Assembly: GCF_049965315.1 (NCBI RefSeq)
Contig: NZ_JBMFWL010000011.1
Location: forward strand, 1 to 49,385
Reading direction: 5' to 3'
Length of the DNA: 49,385 nt
DNA from: Acidithiobacillus_B sp049965315
GTDB taxonomy: Bacteria; Pseudomonadota; Gammaproteobacteria; Acidithiobacillales; Acidithiobacillaceae
Position 1 is the stretch's first letter, and the number at the start of each line of letters is the position of its first letter. Positions 8,331 to 17,273 of the stretch are shown one piece after another. The notes under the pieces are model-generated. The model was not told the origin of the DNA. It did not search any database and was given only the letters and a program-made list of their open reading frames with translations. The position numbers and the translations under genes are program-made.

Positions 8331-8933
8331 TTATTTGCCGACTGCCCCATGGGTTTCTGCCCCATAACGGTGATGAAGCGCCAGATTGAGCTTGAGTACA
8401 TTGACGACGGGTTCACCGATAAGCCCCAGAAAAGGTCCCGTGGTATTATCGCGCACCAATTGCCGCAAGGTGGTTTCGCTGATGCCGCCGGCATGCGCCA
8501 CCCGCGGCACTTGATAAAGGGCCGCAGCCACGCTGATATCGGGGTCCAGACCGCTTCCGGAAGAGGTGACCAGGTCGACGGGGATAGGACCCTTTGCCTG
8601 GGGGTCGGCCCTCTGCAAAACCCGGATACGCTCCCGGACATGCCGTATCAGTTCCGGATTATTGGGGCCGAGATTGGAGGCGCCGGAATTTTCCGCATCA
8701 TAGGGCAGCGGCGATGTTGCCGAGGGCCGGCCCCAGAAATACTGCGGCCCAGCAGAATACTGCCCGATCAAACTGGAGCCCAGCACCCGGCCGTCCTGGC
8801 GTAGGAGGGAGCCATTGGCCTGCTGGGGAAAGAACAATTGGGCAATTCCCGTGACTACCAGGGGATAGACCATGCCGGTGCTGACCACGAGAAGCAGAAA
8901 AATGACCAAACCGGCACGCAGGGAACGAAGCAT
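8331..8933 (-). CDS. kdpC: Potassium-transporting ATPase subunit KdpC
   Basis: This 200-residue subunit has one N-terminal membrane helix (about residues 5-30) and a periplasmic domain that stabilises the KdpFABC complex and raises nucleotide affinity. Family motifs include GSLLRQDGRVLGSSLIGQ, FWGRPSAT, the SGSGLDPDIS segment near the middle and GEPVVNVLKLNLAL at the end. I choose ATG at 8933 because AAGGAGG lies seven bases before it; TTG at 8939 overlaps that site. It is the last gene of kdpFABC, 12 bases after kdpB. No clear terminator follows. Confidence 0.95.
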   Translation of the reverse strand: MLRSLRAGLVIFLLLVVSTGMVYPLVVTGIAQLFFPQQANGSLLRQDGRVLGSSLIGQYSAGPQYFWGRPSATSPLPYDAENSGASNLGPNNPELIRHVRERIRVLQRADPQAKGPIPVDLVTSSGSGLDPDISVAAALYQVPRVAHAGGISETTLRQLVRDNTTGPFLGLIGEPVVNVLKLNLALHHRYGAETHGAVGK

Positions 8934-8945
8934 GGGCAATCCTCC

Positions 8946-11012
8946 TTACAACCAGGCCAAAATGAGGTCGATGAGCTTGATGCCGATGAATGGAGCAATA
9001 ATCCCACCCAGGCCATAAATGAAAAGGTTACGCCGCAGCAGCGCCTGGGCGGCGACGGCCCGGTATTTCACCCCCTTCAAGGCCAGGGGGATCAGGAAAG
9101 GAATCACCAGGGCATTGAAGATCACCGCTGCCAGAATGGCGTGCTCCGGAGAACTGAGCTGCATGATGTTGAGGGCCTGAAGCTGCGGATAGGTGCTCAC
9201 GAAGGCCGCCGGGATGATGGCGAAATATTTGGCCACATCGTTGGCGATACTGAAGGTGGTGAGGGAACCGCGGGTCATGAGGAGTTGCTTGCCGATGCGC
9301 ACGATCTCCAGCAGCTTGGTGGGGTCCGAATCCAGGTCCACCATGTTGGCGGCCTCCCGCGCGGCCTGGGTGCCGCTGGCCATGCACACGGCCACATCGG
9401 CCTGGGCCAGGGCCGGGGCATCATTGGTTCCGTCTCCGGTCATGGCCACCATGTGGCCCTCGTCGTGGTAGTCGCGGATGCGGGCGAGCTTGGCTTCCGG
9501 TTTGGCCTCGGCGAGGAAATCGTCCACCCCCGCCTCGGCGGCGATGGCGGCGGCGGTGAGGGGGTTGTCGCCGGTGACCATCACCGTGCGGATACCCATC
9601 CTGCGCAATTCGCCGAAGCGCTCCTTGATGCCGCTCTTGACGATGTCCTTGAGTTCCACCACGCCCAGGACATGGCCGTCCAGCGCCACCACCAGGGGCG
9701 TGGCCCCGGAGCCGGCAATGCGCTCCAGATCACCGTCCACCGTCTCGGGCCAATCACCGCCCTTTTCCTTGACCCAGGCCTTGATGGCATCCGGCGCGCC
9801 CTTGCGCCAGGATTTTCCCTTTTCGTCTACCCCGCTCATGCGGGTTTCCGCCGTGAAAGGCACCCACTGGGCATCCCCGCTCAGCGCCTCGCGATGCTCC
9901 GGGAAGCGCTTTTCCGCCAGCACGACGATGCTTTTGCCCTCGGGTGTCTCGTCGGTAAGGGAAGACAGCCGGGCAGCCTCCGCCAAGTCTTCCTCCACCA
10001 CGCCGGGAACGGGATAAAAGGCGGCGGCCTGGCGGTTGCCATAAGTGATGGTGCCCGTCTTGTCGAGGAAAAGGATATCGGCATCACCCGCCGCCTCGAT
10101 AGCCCGTCCCGACTTGGCCACCACATTGGCTTGCAAAAGACGCATGATGCCGGCAATGCCGATGGCCGGGAGCAGGGCACCAATGGTGGTGGGAATCAGA
10201 CAGACCAACAGGGCCACCAGGACGGTGGTACTGATCACCCGGCCGGCGTGCTGGGCGTAATGGACGCTATACCAGGAGAAGGGATACATGGTGACCGTCA
10301 CCACCAGAAACACGATGGTGAGCAATACCAGGAGCACGGCCAAGGCGATCTCGTTGGGTGTCTTGCGCCGGGCGGCGCCCTCCACCATGCGGATCATGCG
10401 ATCCAGAAAGGTCTCGCCCGGCGCGCTGGTGATCCTGACCACCAGCCAATCGGACAGGATGTGCGTACCGCCGGTAACGGCGCTGCGGTCGCCGCCGCCC
10501 TCGCGGATCACCGGGGCGCTTTCACCGGTGATGGCGCTTTCGTCCACCGAGGCCACCCCCAGGATGGCCTCGCCGTCGGCGGGGATGGCATCTCCTGCCT
10601 CCACCACGACCAGATCACCGGGCCGCAACGTCGCGCCGGCCACCTCCTCCCAGGGCGCATCCCGACGCGCTTCCCGGAGGCGCTTGGCGGTCACCTCCTG
10701 CCGGGCCTGGCGCAAACTGGCCGCCTGCGCCTTGCCCTGCCCTTCCGCCAAGGCCTCGGAAAAATTGGCGAAAAATACCGTCAACCACAGCCAGAAATCG
10801 ATGGCCAAGGCGAAACCCGCCATGGACCAGTGTTCCTTCAGCAGATCGTCCAGGCCGATGGCCAAGACCAAAATGGCGCCGATATACACGACAAACATCA
10901 CCGGGTTGCGGATTTGCTTGCGCGGATCCAGTTTGTAGACACTTTCCTTGAGGGCCTCCCGCCCCAGCCGCCGCCAGGAAAAAGTCGCTTGGTGTATATG
11001 ATGCTTCGTCAT
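8946..11012 (-). CDS. kdpB: Potassium-transporting P-type ATPase, ATP-binding subunit KdpB
   Basis: This 688-residue catalytic subunit is a P-type ATPase that powers high-affinity potassium uptake. The phosphorylated aspartate is D317 in DKTGTITYGN. TGES at 162-165 is the actuator loop; its serine corresponds to the inhibitory phosphorylation site known in E. coli KdpB. MVTGDNPLTAAAIA and TGDGTNDAPAL are the P-domain motifs, and CLIPTTIGALLPAIG is the transmembrane helix 4 region. Length is typical. It lies 11 bases after kdpA in the same operon. Confidence 0.97.
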   Translation of the reverse strand: MTKHHIHQATFSWRRLGREALKESVYKLDPRKQIRNPVMFVVYIGAILVLAIGLDDLLKEHWSMAGFALAIDFWLWLTVFFANFSEALAEGQGKAQAASLRQARQEVTAKRLREARRDAPWEEVAGATLRPGDLVVVEAGDAIPADGEAILGVASVDESAITGESAPVIREGGGDRSAVTGGTHILSDWLVVRITSAPGETFLDRMIRMVEGAARRKTPNEIALAVLLVLLTIVFLVVTVTMYPFSWYSVHYAQHAGRVISTTVLVALLVCLIPTTIGALLPAIGIAGIMRLLQANVVAKSGRAIEAAGDADILFLDKTGTITYGNRQAAAFYPVPGVVEEDLAEAARLSSLTDETPEGKSIVVLAEKRFPEHREALSGDAQWVPFTAETRMSGVDEKGKSWRKGAPDAIKAWVKEKGGDWPETVDGDLERIAGSGATPLVVALDGHVLGVVELKDIVKSGIKERFGELRRMGIRTVMVTGDNPLTAAAIAAEAGVDDFLAEAKPEAKLARIRDYHDEGHMVAMTGDGTNDAPALAQADVAVCMASGTQAAREAANMVDLDSDPTKLLEIVRIGKQLLMTRGSLTTFSIANDVAKYFAIIPAAFVSTYPQLQALNIMQLSSPEHAILAAVIFNALVIPFLIPLALKGVKYRAVAAQALLRRNLFIYGLGGIIAPFIGIKLIDLILAWL

Positions 11013-11023
11013 TTCTCTTTACC

Positions 11024-12787
11024 TCAGTGCGCAAGGATGGGAGCGCTGAGCGGCGGGGTCGCCAATTGCTCGGCAATGGGACCGAGGGCCAGGGCGGGAA
11101 TGAAGTTCAAGGCACCCACCAGCAATACCACCCCGATGAGGAGGCCCACGAAGAGGGGGCTGGCCGTCCGGAGCGTCCCGGCGCCCGCGGGAATGCGTTT
11201 TTTGCGGGCTAGGGAACCGGCCATGGCCAGCAGGGGCAGATAGGCCAGGTAGCGATTGAGGAGGATGCACAGACCGGTGATGATGTTGTAGAAGATGGTA
11301 TCGGCATCCAGGCCACCGAAGGCGCTGCCGTTATTGTTGGCGGCGCTGGTGAGGGCATAGAGGATTTCCGCGAAGCCGTGGGGGCCGGGATTCACGGCCC
11401 CTTCCCGCCCACCCAGCGTGCCGACGGCAACGGCAGTCCCGATGAGCACCAGAAGGGGCATGATGAGAATGGCCAAAGAAGCCATCTTGATCTCGTAGGA
11501 TTCGATCTTTTTGCCCAGGAACTCCGGGGTGCGGCCGATCATGAGGCCTCCCAGGAACACCGCAATCACCGCAAAGGCCAGCATGGACGCCAAGCCCGTC
11601 CCCACCCCGCCGGGCGTCACCTCGCCCAGTTGCATGAGGAAGAGGTTCACCATCCCCGACAGGGGCATGAAGGAATCATAGGCGGAGTTCGCCGCCCCCG
11701 TGGAGGTGCCGGTGGCCATGGCGCCGAAGAGGGCGCTGCCCGCCACCCCGATACGGTCTTCCACTCCCTCCATGTTGCCGCCCCCCGCCAGGGCCGGCGT
11801 ATGGGCCTGATCCACAGAAAGAGCCGCCAGTTGGGGATTGCCGGCCAAGTCCGCTTTTTCGCTCCACAAGGCCAAAGGCGTGAAGAGCAACATCATGGCG
11901 GCGAGTATGGCCCAGCCCTGCCGGCGATCTTTGACCTCGTGGCCGAAATAAACGGCCAGGGCAAAGGGGATGAGAAACATGGCCACCATCTGGAAGAAAT
12001 TCGTCAGGGCGGTGGGATTTTCAAAGGGATGGGCGGAATTGGCGCCAAAAAAGCCGCCGCCGTTGGTGCCCAGGAGCTTGATGGCCTCTTGGGAGGCCAC
12101 CGGTCCCATGGCGATGACCTGCTCCGTGACGGCCTTGCCATTTTCTCCGAAGGGTTGGATCAGATGCGCATGGACGTAGGCAGTGAAATTCTGGATGGCC
12201 CCCTGCTCCACCAGGAACAGGGCCCCAAGGAGGGACAAAGGAATCAACAGATACAAGATGCTGCGGGTCAAATCCACCCAGACATTGCCGATGCCGTCCT
12301 TCTCCGCACGGCTGAAGCCGCGGACCATGGCAACGGCTAGGGCGATGCCCGAGGCAGCGGAGAGGAAGTTCTGCACCGCCATGCCCAGCATCTGGCTGAG
12401 ATAACTCATGGTGCTTTCACCGCTATAGTCCTGCCAGTCGGTGTTGCTAATGAAGCTCGCCGCGGTATTGAAAGCCGAAGGCGCCGGAAGATCCGGAAAA
12501 TGCTGGGGATTCAAGGGCAGATATCGTTGCAGCAGAAGGAGGAGGAAGAGGAAAGCACCGCCGATCGCATTGAACAGAAGCCACAGCAGGGCATAGCGCT
12601 TCCAGGACATTTCTTCCTGGGAATCGATCCCGGCGAGGCGATAAAAACCGTGCTCCACGGGCGCCAGAATGCGGAAAGCCCAGCATGGGCTGCCGGAGAA
12701 GATCTTGGCCATATACCCCCCCAGGGGCCAGGCGAGGATGATGGCGATCAACAGGACCATCGCCGTCAAAAGGAGCGCGGCATTCAT
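11024..12787 (-). CDS. kdpA: Potassium-transporting ATPase, K+-binding subunit KdpA
   Basis: KdpA, 587 residues, is the channel-like membrane subunit that binds potassium. It is hydrophobic throughout with about ten helices. The selectivity-filter repeats are visible: SFISNTDWQDYSGE, LGTNGGGFFGANSAHPFENPT (around residues 240-260), AMATGTSTGAANSAYDSFMP and YALTSAANNNGSAFGGL. Length is slightly above the usual 557-560. Its ATG overlaps the kdpF stop by four bases (ATGA), so it is translated together with the microprotein genes ahead of it. Confidence 0.97.
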   Translation of the reverse strand: MNAALLLTAMVLLIAIILAWPLGGYMAKIFSGSPCWAFRILAPVEHGFYRLAGIDSQEEMSWKRYALLWLLFNAIGGAFLFLLLLLQRYLPLNPQHFPDLPAPSAFNTAASFISNTDWQDYSGESTMSYLSQMLGMAVQNFLSAASGIALAVAMVRGFSRAEKDGIGNVWVDLTRSILYLLIPLSLLGALFLVEQGAIQNFTAYVHAHLIQPFGENGKAVTEQVIAMGPVASQEAIKLLGTNGGGFFGANSAHPFENPTALTNFFQMVAMFLIPFALAVYFGHEVKDRRQGWAILAAMMLLFTPLALWSEKADLAGNPQLAALSVDQAHTPALAGGGNMEGVEDRIGVAGSALFGAMATGTSTGAANSAYDSFMPLSGMVNLFLMQLGEVTPGGVGTGLASMLAFAVIAVFLGGLMIGRTPEFLGKKIESYEIKMASLAILIMPLLVLIGTAVAVGTLGGREGAVNPGPHGFAEILYALTSAANNNGSAFGGLDADTIFYNIITGLCILLNRYLAYLPLLAMAGSLARKKRIPAGAGTLRTASPLFVGLLIGVVLLVGALNFIPALALGPIAEQLATPPLSAPILAH

Positions 12788-12876
12788 AGAAAACGTTCCG
12801 GATTAAGGAGAAAGAACAAAAGGTACACGAGCAGGCCCACGGCTAGCCCCAGGCCGATCCAGGTAAATATTGTCAT
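12784..12876 (-). CDS. kdpF: Potassium-transporting ATPase small subunit KdpF
   Basis: This 30-residue protein has one membrane helix (WIGLGLAVGLLVYLLFFLL) followed by the NPERFL tail typical of KdpF, a lipid-like stabiliser of the complex. GGGAGTGGTA precedes the ATG at 12876. The stop overlaps the kdpA start (ATGA), and its own start overlaps the stop of another tiny ORF (TAATG). Confidence 0.92.
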   Translation of the reverse strand: MTIFTWIGLGLAVGLLVYLLFFLLNPERFL

Positions 12877-12965
12877 TACCACTCCCTCATGCGATCCAGT
12901 AGCTCCACGAAACCAGCCGCCAGGAAAAATGGCAGTAGCAGTAGGAGCAAATAGGCGATGACCAT
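12876..12965 (-). CDS. 29-residue putative membrane microprotein ahead of kdpF
   Basis: A 29-codon ORF begins at 12965 after GAGGGGAAGCAGCA and stops at 12876 with TAATG, so its last base is the first base of kdpF. It encodes MVIAYLLLLLLPFFLAAG then a charged tail ELLDRMREW: one membrane helix with a cytoplasm-like end. It is not KdpF, which follows it. Position, ribosome binding site and coupling support a real gene. Function is unknown; it may be an extra small subunit or a leader peptide that couples kdpF translation. Confidence 0.6.
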   Translation of the reverse strand: MVIAYLLLLLLPFFLAAGFVELLDRMREW

Positions 12966-13041
12966 TGCTGCTTCCCCTCGTAATGGATGCCGGGAAAGCG
13001 CCGCGCTTCCCTGCTCTGCTCTTAAGGTAATGCCCAAGGCC

Positions 13042-13075
13042 GTAAAAAATCCATAAAAAAGGCATAAAATATCCG
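13042..13075. promoter_or_regulatory. A/T-run region resembling a KdpE binding site
   Basis: Between the divergent kdp arms the otherwise GC-rich DNA changes to runs of A (three runs of four to six). Read on the kdpF strand it gives TTTTATGCCTTTTTTATGG, similar in character to the T-rich E. coli KdpE site (TTTATACTTTTTTTACA). It lies about 80-110 bases before the microprotein ORF. The match is by eye only. Confidence 0.4.
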
Positions 13076-13237
13076 TCAAACAGGCGGACCGGACCCCAAG
13101 CCCCGGCGCTTGGCTGCCACACCCCCTTGGGCTATCATCCTCCCCTACGCTCGGCGCGAGGCGCTGCGCCCCGCCGTGATCATGGGCACGCTGCTCTTAT
13201 CCAGGGATCAGCGTGCAACAGAGAGGAGAGAGTAGCA

Positions 13238-13366
13238 ATGACGGCCTTGACCATGTCCGGCATCCACGGCCTCCTTACGGTGGGGCTGCCGCTGCTTTTG
13301 CTCTTGGGCGGTATGTTGCGTTACCTCATCCCCGGTTGCTTCTCCCTTCCGAACCGGCAAACATGA
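13238..13366 (+). CDS. 42-residue putative membrane microprotein ahead of kdpD
   Basis: An ATG at 13238 follows the purine-rich GAGAGGAGAGAGTAGCA. The 42-residue product has one strong hydrophobic segment (LLTVGLPLLLLLGGML) and a short polar tail ending SLPNRQT. It ends 37 bases before kdpD on the same strand, so the two are probably cotranscribed. I recognise no family. It mirrors the 29-residue ORF at the head of the other kdp arm but shows no clear sequence similarity to it. Confidence 0.55.
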   Translation: MTALTMSGIHGLLTVGLPLLLLLGGMLRYLIPGCFSLPNRQT

Positions 13367-13403
13367 CTCTCCAGCCGCGAACGGCATCGGCAGGAGCCGG
13401 GGC

Positions 13404-16148
13404 ATGGGCATAGAAGAAGACGAACGTCCCAATCCCGACGCCCTCCTGGCGCAAGTGCAGGCGGAAGAGCGCAGCCAGGAGCGGGGACGCCTGAAGATCT
13501 TTTTCGGCGCCGCCCCGGGAGTGGGGAAAACCTATGCCATGCTCCGCTACGGCCAACAGGAAATGGCCAAGGGGAGCGATGTGGTGGTGGGCATCGTGGA
13601 GACTCACCAGCGCAGCGAAACCCAGGCCCTGGCCGACACCCTCCCGATCCTTCCCCGGCGGCGGGTCCCCTACAAAAACATCACCCTGGAAGATTTCGAC
13701 CTGGATGCCGCCCTGGCGCGCCGCCCCGCGCTGCTGCTCGTGGACGAGCTGGCCCACAGCAACGCCCCGGGTCTGCGCCACAAAAAACGCTGGCAGGATG
13801 TGGAAGAACTCCTCAACGCCGGCATCCACGTGGCCACCACCGTCAATGTCCAGCACCTGGAAAGCGTCAATGAGACCATCCGCCAGATCACCGGCATCCA
13901 GGTCCGGGAAACCGTGCCCGACCGGATCATTGCGGAGGCCGACGAGCTGACCCTCGTCGACATCAGCGATGAGGATCTCCTGCAGCGCCTCAAGGAAGGC
14001 AAGGTCTATCTCGGCGAGGGCGGGCAACGCGCCATGGCGAATTTCTTCCGCAAGGGCAACCTCATCGCCCTGCGCCAACTCGCCCTGCGCCTGGCCGCCG
14101 ACCGGGTGGATCTGGAATTGCGCAACTTCCGCAACCGCAACCCCGAAGAGGGAAGCCGCGCCGGCGGTCGTGACCGGATCCTGGTGGCGGTGAGCGGCCG
14201 ACCGGAGGATGAGCACCTGGTGCGCGCCACCTATCACCTGGCGACGGCCCAACGGGTGGAATGGCTGGCCATCCATGTGGATACCCCCAAAGGGCTCCTG
14301 CATCGGCCCCAAGCCCAGGCCTGGGTATGGAACCACCTCCATCTGGCGGAAATCCTCGGGGCGGAAACGGCGCGGCTCACTGGCGTCAATGTGGCCGACG
14401 AGATCCTCGCCTACGCCAATTTACGGGATGTTACCCAAATCGTCGTCGGACAGTCGCAGGGCTTGCGCAAATTCCTGTGGTGGTGGCCGGGCTCCCTCAT
14501 GGCCAAGCTGCTGAGCAGCGAGCGCAGGATGGATGTGGTCATCCATCCCTTGCCGCGCAAAGGGGCTCCCGGCGAAGAACGGCGCTCCCTCAACCGCCAG
14601 TACCTCGGCATGGTGGACAGCCCGGAGCGCCGCCGCAAGCGCAATATTCAGTACCTCATCAGCGCCGCGACGGGCGCCGCCCTGAGTGGATTGGCCGCGC
14701 TCATGGGAAGCTACCATCTGGGACTGGCCGGCATCTTTGTCCTCTATCTCCTGGGGGCCGTCGGCACGGCCCTTTTCTATGGCCGCTGGCCCGCCATCAT
14801 CACCCTCTCCGTGGCGGTAATCACCTATTATTCCTTTGGACTGAGCCGCAACCTGCCCACCACCTTGGGTTCCCTCCTATCCTTCTCCATCATCCTGTCC
14901 CTTTCCCTCCTGATCAGCCAACTGGTAGCGCGCTCCCGCGAACAGGAAACCATGGCGCGCCTGCGCGAACGAAGGGCACGGAATCTCTACCAATTGGTGC
15001 AAGATCTCAGTCGCGCCCGCAAGGTGGAGGACATCCTCCAAACCAGCATAGACCAGCTCCACCGTACCTTGGGCATCAGCGTCGCCTTTTGGCTGCCCCC
15101 CGACAACGCGGCGGCGGGAGAGCATTTGCATCTTTTCCCTGAAGATATGGAATTGCCTGCCTCCAAACGCCACCTTTTTGCCGCCGCCCACTGGAGCTAC
15201 CTCAACAAGAAAAATGCCGGCATGAGTACGGATACCTTGCCCGATCTGCCGGCCCTCTTCATGCCCATGCTATCCGGCGATACGCCTCTGGGAGTGATGA
15301 TGGTGACGGATCTGGACCTGCGCCGCGCGCCATCGGATTGGCTGCGCTTTTTGGAGACCGTAACCCGCCTCGTCGGCGTGGCGCTGGAATCGGCGCGGTC
15401 CTTCACCCAGCGCCGAGAGGTGGATGTCCGCCTGCGCGTGGAGCAACTGCAAAACGCCCTCCTCGGCGCCGTCTCCCATGACCTGCGCACGCCCCTCGCC
15501 GCCGTACTGGGGGCCGCCACCACCCTGCAGCGCAATGCCGACAGTCTTTCCCTGGAGGAGCGGGACTCCCTCATTAAAAATATCCGCGGCCAGACGGAGA
15601 AGATGTCCGGCATGGTAGAGCGCATACTGCACATGGCCGCCCTGCAATCGGGCCGGCTCGAACTCAAGAAGGACTGGGTACCCCTGGATGACCTCCTGGT
15701 CGCGGCGCGGGACCAGATAAAAAACCTCTGTAGCGAGCGCGAATTCCGGGTGCGCATCCCGCGCGATCTCCCCCTCCTGCATGTCGATCCCCAGCTCATT
15801 GAGCAGACCCTCGCCAATCTCCTGGAAAATGCCTGCAAATATACGCCGGCAGGAACAATGATCGAGGTGGAAGCCCGCACCACGGAGAGCGAGATCGAGG
15901 TTTGCGTCATCGATCACGGCTATGGGGTCCCGCCGGGCCGGGAAGAAGAAATATTCACCCGCTTCAGCCAGGTAAAGCCACCCATCGGCGAAGGCGGCAG
16001 CGGTCTCGGCCTGGCCATCTGCGCCGCCATTGTCCAGTTGCATGGCGGCAAGATCTGGGTACGGAACAGGGTCATGGTGCGGGGCGCCGTTTTCTGTTTT
16101 ACCCTGCCGCTGGAGCAGGAGCCGCCGGCGCCGGCGAAGGATGAATGA
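13404..16148 (+). CDS. kdpD: Osmosensitive K+ channel histidine kinase KdpD
   Basis: This 914-residue sensor kinase has the full KdpD architecture. The N-terminal KdpD domain carries Walker A GAAPGVGKT (35-43) and LLLVDELAHSNAPG. A universal-stress-like domain follows (DRILVAVSGRPEDEHLV). Four membrane helices lie about residues 425-510. A GAF-like region precedes the kinase: H-box HDLRTPL with H692, N-box LANLLENACKYTP and G-box GSGLGLAI. It senses low potassium or stress and phosphorylates KdpE. Its stop is three bases before kdpE. It diverges from kdpFABC. Confidence 0.96.
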   Translation: MGIEEDERPNPDALLAQVQAEERSQERGRLKIFFGAAPGVGKTYAMLRYGQQEMAKGSDVVVGIVETHQRSETQALADTLPILPRRRVPYKNITLEDFDLDAALARRPALLLVDELAHSNAPGLRHKKRWQDVEELLNAGIHVATTVNVQHLESVNETIRQITGIQVRETVPDRIIAEADELTLVDISDEDLLQRLKEGKVYLGEGGQRAMANFFRKGNLIALRQLALRLAADRVDLELRNFRNRNPEEGSRAGGRDRILVAVSGRPEDEHLVRATYHLATAQRVEWLAIHVDTPKGLLHRPQAQAWVWNHLHLAEILGAETARLTGVNVADEILAYANLRDVTQIVVGQSQGLRKFLWWWPGSLMAKLLSSERRMDVVIHPLPRKGAPGEERRSLNRQYLGMVDSPERRRKRNIQYLISAATGAALSGLAALMGSYHLGLAGIFVLYLLGAVGTALFYGRWPAIITLSVAVITYYSFGLSRNLPTTLGSLLSFSIILSLSLLISQLVARSREQETMARLRERRARNLYQLVQDLSRARKVEDILQTSIDQLHRTLGISVAFWLPPDNAAAGEHLHLFPEDMELPASKRHLFAAAHWSYLNKKNAGMSTDTLPDLPALFMPMLSGDTPLGVMMVTDLDLRRAPSDWLRFLETVTRLVGVALESARSFTQRREVDVRLRVEQLQNALLGAVSHDLRTPLAAVLGAATTLQRNADSLSLEERDSLIKNIRGQTEKMSGMVERILHMAALQSGRLELKKDWVPLDDLLVAARDQIKNLCSEREFRVRIPRDLPLLHVDPQLIEQTLANLLENACKYTPAGTMIEVEARTTESEIEVCVIDHGYGVPPGREEEIFTRFSQVKPPIGEGGSGLGLAICAAIVQLHGGKIWVRNRVMVRGAVFCFTLPLEQEPPAPAKDE

Positions 16149-16151
16149 GGA

Positions 16152-16880
16152 ATGGAATCCCCCGTGGAAATCCTGATCATCGAGGACGACCAGGGAATCG
16201 GCAACTTCCTCCAAACGGCCCTGCGTCACGAACCCCAATACCAGGCGCGGCACACGGCTACCCTGCGGGATGCCTGGCGGGAGATGGAAAAACGCCAACT
16301 CCATGGCGGCGAGCCCTTTGCGGTGATTCTTCTGGATCTGGGGCTGCCCGATGGCAATGGCCAGGACTTCATCACCCGGGTACGCGCCCGGTACGCCGAC
16401 GGTCCCCTCATCATCGTCCTCTCCGCCCGCAACAACGAAGCCGACAAAATTCAGGCCCTGGATGCCGGAGCCGACGACTACCTGGCCAAACCCTTCACCA
16501 TCGGCGAACTCCTGGCCCGCCTGCGCGCCCACCTGCGGCGGCGCGGATCGGCGGAGCCGGCGGAAAAGATTTGGCGGGTCGGAGGGCTGGAAATAGACGA
16601 CAGTGCCCACACCGTCAAAAAAAATGGCGATGAGGTGGCCCTCACCCCCACCGAGTACCGGCTTTTATGTCTCCTTGCCGAGCATCGGGGCAGCGTCCTC
16701 TCCCATCGCAAGATTCTTTCTTCCATCTGGGGAGACAACAACCGCGAGCAGGCCCACTATGTGCGTATCTATGTCAAGCGATTACGGGAAAAACTCGAGG
16801 ACGACCCCGCCGCACCGGAATATATCCGCACCGAACAGGGCACCGGTTACCGCCTGTGCAGCGGACGGACGGAGTCTTGA
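16152..16880 (+). CDS. kdpE: KDP operon response regulator KdpE
   Basis: This 242-residue OmpR-family regulator has an N-terminal receiver domain (VEILIIEDDQGIG; phospho-acceptor D62 in ILLDLGLPDGNG; conserved lysine in YLAKPFTIGELLAR) and a C-terminal winged helix (LTPTEYRLLCLLAEHRG, YVRIYVKRLREKLED). When phosphorylated by KdpD it should activate the divergent kdpFABC genes. It starts three bases after kdpD. Its length is slightly above the usual 225. Confidence 0.96.
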   Translation: MESPVEILIIEDDQGIGNFLQTALRHEPQYQARHTATLRDAWREMEKRQLHGGEPFAVILLDLGLPDGNGQDFITRVRARYADGPLIIVLSARNNEADKIQALDAGADDYLAKPFTIGELLARLRAHLRRRGSAEPAEKIWRVGGLEIDDSAHTVKKNGDEVALTPTEYRLLCLLAEHRGSVLSHRKILSSIWGDNNREQAHYVRIYVKRLREKLEDDPAAPEYIRTEQGTGYRLCSGRTES

Positions 16881-17009
16881 TATCCATGGCAATGTCCGGC
16901 GGCCCATGCGCCTCTCCCATGCCGGAAGACCTCCTGCCATCCACTACCGGAATAATCACGTCATAAAAAAGAGGCGCAATGTTATCCCGTAACTATTTGA
17001 TTATTAATG

Positions 17010-17094
17010 TGGTGCCCAGGGCCGGACTCGAACCGGCACGGGAAAACCCGAGGGATTTTAAGTCCCTTGCGTCTACCGATTTCGCCACCTGGGC
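17010..17094 (-). tRNA. tRNA-Leu(TAA)
   Basis: The minus strand folds as an 85-base tRNA with a seven-pair acceptor stem (GCCCAGG with CCTGGGC), anticodon TAA in GACTTAAAATC, a long class II variable arm (CTCGGGTTTTCCCG), a GGTTCGAGTCC T-arm and encoded CCA. In E. coli the equivalent gene leuZ directly follows the tRNA-Cys gene. Here a displaced tRNA-Cys 3' end lies 15 bases upstream and the intact tRNA-Cys is 5.4 kb away. Confidence 0.97.
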
Positions 17095-17109
17095 ATGGCT
17101 ACAAAGATG

Positions 17110-17130
17110 TGGAGGCTGAGGTCGGAATCG
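17110..17130 (-). repeat. Direct repeat of the tRNA-Cys 3' end (distal attachment-site copy)
   Basis: On the minus strand this reads CGATTCCGACCTCAGCCTCCA, identical at 19 of 21 positions to the 3' end of the intact tRNA-Cys at 22513-22533, including CCA, and in the same orientation. It is 15 bases before tRNA-Leu, where the E. coli order would place the end of tRNA-Cys. This is the expected mark of integration into the tRNA gene. Confidence 0.8.
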
Positions 17131-17273
17131 CTTTATTGATCTGGGTATTTTGTCGATGGATTATTTGATGATCCTAACTGCTTATGTCACCCAAATATGC
17201 CAACGCCAACGGTGCTTCCTCCGCTACGCGAACCCCTTACCTATGGCGATTATCCATGGGTCACGGCCAACAG

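Noticed and set aside
8838..11243. 801-codon plus-strand ORF opposite kdpB and kdpC
   Set aside because: Antisense to well-supported kdp genes, with low-complexity Gly/His/Gln composition and no ribosome binding site or domain.
16965..16993. Possible terminator after tRNA-Leu (GTTA-CGGGA-TAAC with a six-base T-run)
   Set aside because: The stem is only four pairs and the T-run is ten bases away, too weak to call.
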